Source: Peromyscus leucopus (taxonomy: Eukaryota > Chordata > Mammalia > Rodentia > Cricetidae). Taken from it: a DNA stretch of 64,000 bases. Position numbers and translations under genes: made by a program. Under the pieces are notes generated by a model. That model searched no databases, was not told the origin of the DNA, and saw only the letters and a list, made by a program, of their open reading frames with translations. The stretch spans positions 115,392,534 to 115,456,533 of the forward strand of contig NC_051083.1 of the NCBI RefSeq assembly GCF_004664715.2, written 5' to 3'. Of this stretch, positions 58,119-64,000 are shown piece by piece. Position 1 is the first letter of the stretch, and every line of letters begins with the position of its first letter.

Positions 58119-60165
58119 TTGTTGACTCCCCCAAGGGACGGGAATGGGAGGATAGGGGCAGGAGAAGGAGAGGGAGGGGGAACTAGGATTGGTACACACA
58201 ATGAAAATAAACTTTTTTAAACAAATAAAGAAAAATTGTAGGATTAACATAGTAAAAATGGCAATCTTACCAAAAGCAATCTACAGATTCAATGCAATCC
58301 CCATCAAAATCCCAACACAATTCTTCACAGACTTGGAAAGAAAAATACTCAACTTCATATGGAAAAACAAAAGACCCAGGATAGCTAAAAGAATCCTATA
58401 TGATTAAAGCAACCTTTGGAGGCATCACCATCCCTGACCTCAAACTCTACTATAGAGCTATAATAATAAAAACAGCTAGGTACTGGTATAAAAACCGACA
58501 TACGGACCAATGGAATCGAACTGAAGACCCTGACATTAATCCATGCACATATGAATACCTGGTCTTTGATAAAAAAGCCAAAACTATACAATGTAAAAAA
58601 GAAAGTATTTTCAACAAATGGTGCTGGCATAACTGGATGTCAATATGCAAAAGATTACAAATAGATCCATATCTGTCACCATGCACAAAACTCAAGTCCA
58701 CGTGGATCAAAGACCTGAACATAAATTCAGTAACACTAAACTTAATAGAAAAGAAAGTAGGAAGCACTCTTGAATGCATTGGCACCGGAGACCATTTCCT
58801 AAATAAAACACCAACAGCATAGACCCTGAGCACAAAAATTAATAAATGGGACCTCTCAAAATTAAGAAGCTTTTGCAGGGCAAAAGACACAGTCAATAAG
58901 ACAAAAAGACAGCCAAAAGAATGGGAAAAGATCTTCATCAACCCCACATCTGACAGAGGATTGATCTCCACAGTATATAAAGAACTCAGACATCAAAATA
59001 CTGAACAGTCCAATTAAAAAATGGGCTAAAGAGCTAAACAGAGAATTCACAAAACAAGAAACACAAATGGCTGAAAGACATTTAAAGAAATGCTCAACAT
59101 CCTTAATCATCAGAGAAATGCAAATCAAAACGACTCTGAGATACCACCTTACACCTGTCAGAATGGCTACGATCAAAAACACCAATGACAGTCAATGTTG
59201 GAGAGGATGTGGAGCAAAGGGAACACTCCTCCACTATTGGTGGGAATGTAAACTTGTACAACCACTGTGGAAATCAGTATAGCGGTTTCTCAGAAAATTA
59301 GGAATCGAACTACCTCAAGACCCAGCCATCCCACTCTTGGGCATATACCCAAGGAATGCTGATTCATACCATAAAGACACATGCTCAGCTATGTTCATAG
59401 CAGCACTATTTGTAATAGCCAGAACCTGGAAACAACCTAGATGCCCATCAACAGAAGAACGGATGAAAAAAATGTGGTACATATACACAATGGAGTACTA
59501 CTCAGTAGAGAAAAACAATGAAAGCATGAAATTTGCAAGCAAATGGATAGAACTAAAAAAAATCATCCTGAGTGAGGTAACCCAAACCCAGAAAGATAGT
59601 CATGGTATGTACTCACTCATAAGTGGATTCTAGATATAAAATAAAGAACAATCAGACCACAACCCATAGAACCATGGAGGCTATATATATAGCATGGAGG
59701 TCCCTAGGACGACTGTGGCTTATAATAAATTTCAGTTTTACTCATTTATTGAAAACATAGCCAAATGAATGGAAACACATGAACTATGAACCAAAGGCTG
59801 AGGGGCCCCCAGCTGGATCAGGCCCTCTGAATAGGTGTGACAGTTGATTGGCTTGTTCAGTTTGGGAGGCAACTAGGCAGTGTGAACAAGTCCTGTGCTC
59901 ATTCCATGAGTTGGCTGTTTGAAACCTGGAGCTTATTCAGGGACACTTGGCTCAGTCTGGGAGGAAGGGACTGGACCTGCCTAGACTGAGTCTACCAGGT
60001 TGATCGCAGTCCTCGTGGGAGGATTTGCCCTGAAAGAGGTGGGAATGGGGGGTGGTCTAGGGGTAAGGGGAGGGTGTGGGAGGGGAGAATAGGGGAACCC
60101 GTGGCTGATATGTAGAACTGAGTGGTATTGTAAAATAAAATTAAATAAAAATAAAAATAAAAATC
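58119..60165 (+). mobile_element. Two-part L1 insertion: extra L1 3' end plus young 5'-truncated L1
   Basis: The part at 58119-58236 is an L1 3' end with its own A-rich tail (GGGAATGGGAGGATAGGGGC ... AACTTTTTTAAACAAATAAA). At 58237 a young L1 begins inside ORF2 and runs through the 3'UTR to an A-rich tail (60131-60165). The flanks of the whole unit resemble a duplication (AAAAATCGGGCTAA near 58100; AAAAATCAGAGCTAAA near 60161). The young part is nearly the same as 42780-44714. Confidence 0.85.
58237..59633 (+). pseudogene. L1 ORF2 C-terminal fragment, young subfamily
   Basis: It starts in ORF2 downstream of the RT. Open stretches at 58189-58407, 58400-58822 ('RAIIIKTARYWYKNRHTDQWNR', '[19 protein letters not shown]'), 59067-59282 (Cys-rich '[19 protein letters not shown]') and 59337-59633 ('YSLISGF' end) are in changing frames. 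Breaks include a one-base shift near 58400 and a stop near 58820. No endonuclease or RT domain is present. Confidence 0.9.
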
Positions 60166-60420
60166 AGAGCTAAAATTAATGAAATGGAAACAAAATAATT
60201 ACAAAGCATCACTGAAAGAATGAGTTGGTTCTTTGAAAAGATAAATAAGCTGAGAAACCCCTGGCCAAGTAAACTCAGATAAAAAGGGAGAGGAGATGCA
60301 AACTTATAAAAATTAGAAACTATAAAAGAAAGACTTTACAATTATAGGATATTATTAATTACAGAAAAGAGAAACATTACAGACTCCAATATTTTGAGAC
60401 TTCTCTGTTCAGATCTAAAG
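60166..60420 (+). mobile_element. Old L1 ORF2, right part of split element
   Basis: AATGAAATGGAAACAAAATA and GAGTTGGTTCTTTGAAAAGA are the ORF2 segment that follows the endonuclease region, continuing the element broken at about 58115. Confidence 0.75.
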
Positions 60421-60599
60421 CTCATTAAGTTTTTATTCATGTTTGCAAAGAAATATGATCATATCTAACCTCCATTTTCCCATTCTAACTCCTCACATAT
60501 TTCCCCAAAATACCTCCCTCCCAAATTCATGTATTTTTTTTCTAACATAGTAAATCCAGTTAATGCTGGCAATATGTTCATGGCTGTGGGATCATCTAC

Positions 60600-60810
60600 T
60601 GGAACATGCTAAAATTCCTTTTTTTATTGAGTTGTTTTTTCTTGACACATTGGAACAATTTTTAACTCTTATTAGTTCTTTGAAAATTTTGTACCTATTT
60701 TGATCATAGTCACCCTTCCTTCAAACCTCCTTAGACTCCACCCCCTTTACCACCTACCTACTCGTGTCCATTTATTTATTTGTTTGTTTGTTTTGTTTTG
60801 ACATTTTAAA
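60600..60810 (-). mobile_element. Old L1 3'UTR fragment, minus strand
   Basis: TTTTGATCATAGTCACCCTT, CTTAGACTCCACCCCC and a TTTATTTATTTG(TTTG)n end resemble an old rodent L1 3' tail in reverse. Confidence 0.55.
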
Positions 60811-60814
60811 AGCT

Positions 60815-61060
60815 TCTGCGGGCTGGAGACATGAACCAATGGTTCAGAGAATTGTTGAAGACAAATTGCAGAAGACCTAGGTTTGGTTCCCAGCACTCAC
60901 ATGGTGAGTGAGTGAGGGGCTCCCAACCACCCATAAGACTAGTTTCAAATACCCTATGCTTTCTTCTAATTTCTGTATGTACCGGGCACATACATGGTGC
61001 ATATACATACATCCAGCCAAAACACATAAAATAAAATAGCTAAATAAAAATATTTCAAGA
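60815..61060 (+). mobile_element. B3-like SINE, plus strand
   Basis: GGGCTGGAGACATGAACCAA, GGTTCCCAGCACTCACATGG and an ACATAAAATAAAATAGC tail match a tRNA-derived B2/B3 SINE with moderate divergence. The polymerase III box A region is at the left end. Confidence 0.85.
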
Positions 61061-61489
61061 CTACTTTCTAATTCTTGCGTGTGTGGTTTTCCACTAGAGA
61101 GTTGTTGATTTGCCAGGCTCCACATTCTTAGAGAAATGTTTCTCCTCACAGTAGCTAACAATTGCCAAGAGCCACTCCAGTTAGAGTGAAACGTTTTGCT
61201 CACCCCTTTCTATACCAGAATCTGGTGTCAGTTTGGGATCATGCAGGTCTTGTGCATACTGTCACAGCCACTGTGAGCTCATATGTGCAGCTGCTCTGTT
61301 TTGTTCAGAAAACACTCTTAACTTGTATTCCTAAATCAACGCTGACTTTTACACTCTTTCCATTGCCTCTTCCACAATGATCCCTGAATTTTCGGAGGAG
61401 GCACTCTGGTATATATGTTTCCTGTAGGACTAAGCATTCTAAAGTCTGGTTCTTTGTGCCTTGGCCAGTTGTGAGTCTGTGTGTTAACC
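61061..61489. other. Non-coding sequence, nothing recognised
   Basis: No repeat family or coding frame is recognised. A 72-codon frame at 61162-61380 has no domain. Confidence 0.35.
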
Positions 61490-61725
61490 ACTATCTACAG
61501 GAAATAGAAGCTTCTCAGATAAGGGCTGAGAGACACATTGATTTGGAAGATGCTTTGTGTTTTGAGTTCTTTGTATATTCCAGACATTAATCTTCCATTG
61601 GCTGTATGTTCTCTCCTAGTAATGGATTCTCCAAGTCTGTGGGTTTCCTTTTCACATGATTGACTGTTTCCTTTGTTGTACAAAATCATTTTAATTTCAT
61701 GAAGTCCTAAAAGTTATCAGCAGAC
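61490..61725 (-). mobile_element. Old L1 fragment, minus strand
   Basis: TTTGAGTTCTTTGTATATTC, GGGTTTCCTTTTCACATGAT and TTTAATTTCATGAAGTCCTA are the minus-strand reading of an ORF2 C-terminal region in old rodent L1s. Confidence 0.65.
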
Positions 61726-61869
61726 ATATTAAGCTATGAATCCAGTGTGCCAAGATTTTTTCATTGGTGCAGTAGTGTTGTGAATATTAAAGGGGTAGTC
61801 AAAAACACTCTAACTGAATTTGGCATCTGCTCGAAAGGCTTGGAGGTCATAGGCCTTAGAGGAAAACAT

Positions 61870-62540
61870 GTTATTTTTGCTGAATGTATATCGTCTCAAA
61901 GTACCTTGTAAATACTTATACCCTCGGTCCTCATCAGAGAAACTTCTTCATGCAGTGGATGGAAGTTGATGCAGAAACTCATGACTAGGGAAAGTGAAGA
62001 TGATACATCAGAGTGGCATGTTCAACATCTCCCACTTCCCAAAGCAAAAGGAACATCATAGAAAGATTGCAAGAATCAGAGGTTAGGGAAGACTGCTGTA
62101 AAACAGTGTCTTCTGGACATGAATGCATCATTGCAGTCATGAACCCACAGCAGTTATTGTTTTCCTGCTCAAGACCTGAACTAGATGAAACCAGTCAACA
62201 TTCCAGCATGGATGGGGAATTGGTTCATGAGGCTCCACCCTTAGCTGAGGAGCTATGAATAGTTAATGGCTATGGGAAGAGAGTAATTCAATTTTCATTA
62301 AGGGTTTAGCTTCTCATAGAATGCCAATGCTCCAGTAGATGGCCTGCACCACACCCATGTGCATGTAGGAAATACTATTTGGACTCAGTCAGTTATTGAA
62401 GAAAGGAAAGAAAGAGGACTGCATGAAGTTAGGATGTGGATATATGTGTGGTGGTTCTGGAGGAGCTGGATGTGGGGAATGAGGGTAGATGTGTTCTAAA
62501 TACATTGTGCACATACATCAAATTGCCCAAAGAGAAAGTA
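61870..62540 (+). mobile_element. Old L1 3'UTR, plus strand
   Basis: GTCTTCTGGACATGAATGC, GGCTCCACCCTTAGCTGAGG and GTTCTAAATACATTGTGCAC resemble the recalled 3'UTR of an old rodent L1 family in sense orientation. An 81-codon frame (62013-62258) in it has no known domain. Confidence 0.55.
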
Positions 62541-62624
62541 AGAGGTATGTGTTTAGTTCGTTCACATGTATTTTACCTTTGTTCAAAACATTTAGCTGTT
62601 CCTTAGGAGTTTTCCTATCCATTT

Positions 62625-62692
62625 CTCTTTCTTCCTTGTTTCCTTTCTTCCTTCCTTCACTCCTTCCTTCTTTCCTTCCTTCCTTCTTTTTC
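62625..62692. repeat. (TTCC)n-rich microsatellite
   Basis: Imperfect CTTC/TTCC units form a pyrimidine-only strand. Confidence 0.9.
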
Positions 62693-62699
62693 CTGTGAT

Positions 62700-62825
62700 T
62701 TTTTTAAAAAGAACATCTCACTAAGCTGCCTAAGCTAGCCTATAAACTTGTTGGCCTTAACCTCATGGTAACCTCCAGCCTTCTCAGCTCCCAAGTGCCA
62801 GCACCACCATACACAGGTTTTATCA
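62700..62825 (-). mobile_element. B1-like SINE fragment, minus strand
   Basis: CTCACTAAGCTGCCTAAGCT, CCTCATGGTAACCTCC and CTCCCAAGTGCCAGC match a diverged reverse-complement B1/B4 body. Confidence 0.65.
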
Positions 62826-62849
62826 TTTCTCTATAGTGAAAGCATTCAG

Positions 62850-63265
62850 AATCCTTTCTTCTAGCTTTTTGGAGTTTATGGAATATAAATGTTATCATTC
62901 TTCACCCTGGTGTACAATAGCACAGCAGAACTTCTTATTTCTATCTTTAATTTAGTATCCATTGACCATTCCCCCTTCATTTTTCTAAAACAATTTCTTT
63001 TTCTGTCTTATTTGAGTACTTTAAATATTTTGGCTATTGGTTTCCTCTATGACAGTTGTAAATATTTCTCCCATTCTTTTGTCCATTCACTCTATTATTT
63101 TCCTTGCTGTGAAGAAGCCTTATTGTTTTGTGAAACCATTGTTTCATCTTGGTTTTGTTGCCTGCAGTATAAATACTCTTCAGGGAAGCTTCTGTTTAAC
63201 AACTGATCTTTACAAAGTTGGATAGACAGTCTTGTTAGTGAGTTTTAGGATTTTTCCCATGTTTT
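62850..63265 (-). mobile_element. Ancient L1M-like 3'UTR/ORF2 fragment, minus strand
   Basis: GTGTACAATAGCACAGCAGA and ATTTAGTATCCATTGACCAT fit old L1M 3' sequence in reverse. AATATTTCTCCCATTCTTTT and GCTGTGAAGAAGCC fit the ORF2 end. Confidence 0.55.
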
Positions 63266-63789
63266 GGATATATACATTTCAAATATTTTTCTCAGATTTT
63301 GATTAGAATCCCCCCACTTTAAAGTAGCAAGGAATTTCTTAATAGATATGTTGAAACTTAGCTACCAGATACAGAAGAAAAATTACATGAAAACAAAGAA
63401 ATGGAAATGGTACTCTAACATTCATAGAAAGTAAAAATAAAAGAAGTGAATGGAAATTGGTCTTGTTTAGAGGGCAGCTCACAGCCAGACACTTAAGCAA
63501 AGAGAAAAAACTCATTGAAGTTTAACACAATTGTTCATATTCTGCCTCCATAGTGCGTGGATTACAGGTGTGTGCTACCACCGCCAGTCTCCTTGGTCTG
63601 AATTTTTATATTATTTGTTTAGTAAATATTTTACTAATTATTTGAGAATTTCATACAATGAATTTTTATCATATACCCCAATTCCTTTCCTTAATCCTCT
63701 CACAGAAACTCAAATGTATTTTACTTTTGATCAGTGAATATAACATAGAAGAGATTTGCATTAGCAGATGTATTCCTTCACCATTTTTT
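63266..63789. other. Non-coding sequence with small repeat scraps
   Basis: GTGGATTACAGGTGTGTGCT at about 63553 is a short reverse B1/B4-type scrap. Nothing else is recognised. Confidence 0.4.
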
Positions 63790-63807
63790 AAAATTTTTTA
63801 TAATTTA

Positions 63808-63849
<42 letters not shown>

Positions 63850-64000
63850 CATATTCCACATATATACAGGTACCCACAGAAGCCCAATGAGATCATTGGA
63901 CCTTCTGGAGCTGGAGTTAGAGGGCCCATGAGCTTCTGAAGGTGAGTGCTGGGAACTAAACTCATAAGAACTCTTAACCACTGAGCCATTTCTCCAGCCT
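63790..64000 (-). mobile_element. B3-like SINE with (TG)n, minus strand, reaching the window edge
   Basis: (TG)n at 63810-63846 is followed by GAGATCATTGGACCTTCTGG, GAGTGCTGGGAACTAAACTC and ACCACTGAGCCATTTCTCCA, the reverse complement of a tRNA-derived B2/B3 SINE 5' end. It may continue one or two bases beyond the window. Confidence 0.85.

Noticed and set aside
60815..61060. Possible functional tRNA gene
   Set aside because: The tRNA-like start belongs to a B2/B3-type SINE. No cloverleaf with intact acceptor and anticodon arms is seen here or elsewhere in the window.

Overview
This window reads as intergenic or intronic DNA of a rodent nuclear genome. It is AT-rich, has no long intact host gene, and is built from layers of LINE-1 (L1), endogenous retrovirus (ERV) and SINE insertions. 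The B1 SINEs carry the right-half variant GGAAAGGCGCAAAGCTACAC instead of the house-mouse type. With the Lx-type L1 3' ends and the LTR families, this points to a cricetid (hamster, vole or deer mouse group). That assignment is inference from recalled repeat families, not a database match.

Layout, left to right. 1-5726: reverse-strand L1 with degraded ORF2, ORF1 and a two-unit 5'UTR. 5727-7633: a second reverse-strand, 5'-truncated L1 of a young subfamily, itself holding a solo LTR. 7798-10874: a shrunken reverse-strand ERV with a nested solo LTR and a B1. 11165-15745: a plus-strand L1 3' end split by a one-LTR ERV that keeps an integrase remnant. 16-27 kb: mostly low-copy non-coding sequence with scattered B1, B4, B3, L2, LTR and Lx pieces. 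27.4-32.7 kb: old reverse-strand L1s. 32.75-45.64 kb: a long reverse-strand L1 split at 38126/44727 by a plus-strand, full-length young L1 (38127-44714) bounded by a 12-bp target-site duplication. 46.88-53.64 kb: another near-full-length plus-strand L1, holding a 5'-inverted L1 insertion. 53.6-56 kb: plus-strand ERV/LTR sequence. 56-60.4 kb: old L1 remnants split by a two-part L1 insertion. 60.6-64 kb: old L1 and SINE fragments.

The coding content is retrotransposon ORF1 (RNA-binding chaperone), ORF2 (endonuclease plus reverse transcriptase) and an ERV integrase remnant. All are disrupted. In active copies ORF1 and ORF2 form a ribonucleoprotein that copies its own RNA at nicked genomic target sites, and the B1, B3 and B4 SINEs are mobilised in trans by the same machinery. 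The insertion-in-insertion structure gives a relative order of events that can be read from the target-site duplications.

The most interesting signals are: two unrelated promoter types among the L1s; a 24-bp (8-residue) repeat array expanding the ORF1 coiled coil of the full-length L1; a two-tailed L1 insertion; a one-LTR ERV flanked by an apparent 6-bp duplication; and a 75-bp perfectly alternating purine-pyrimidine tract. I found no convincing previously undescribed gene system.
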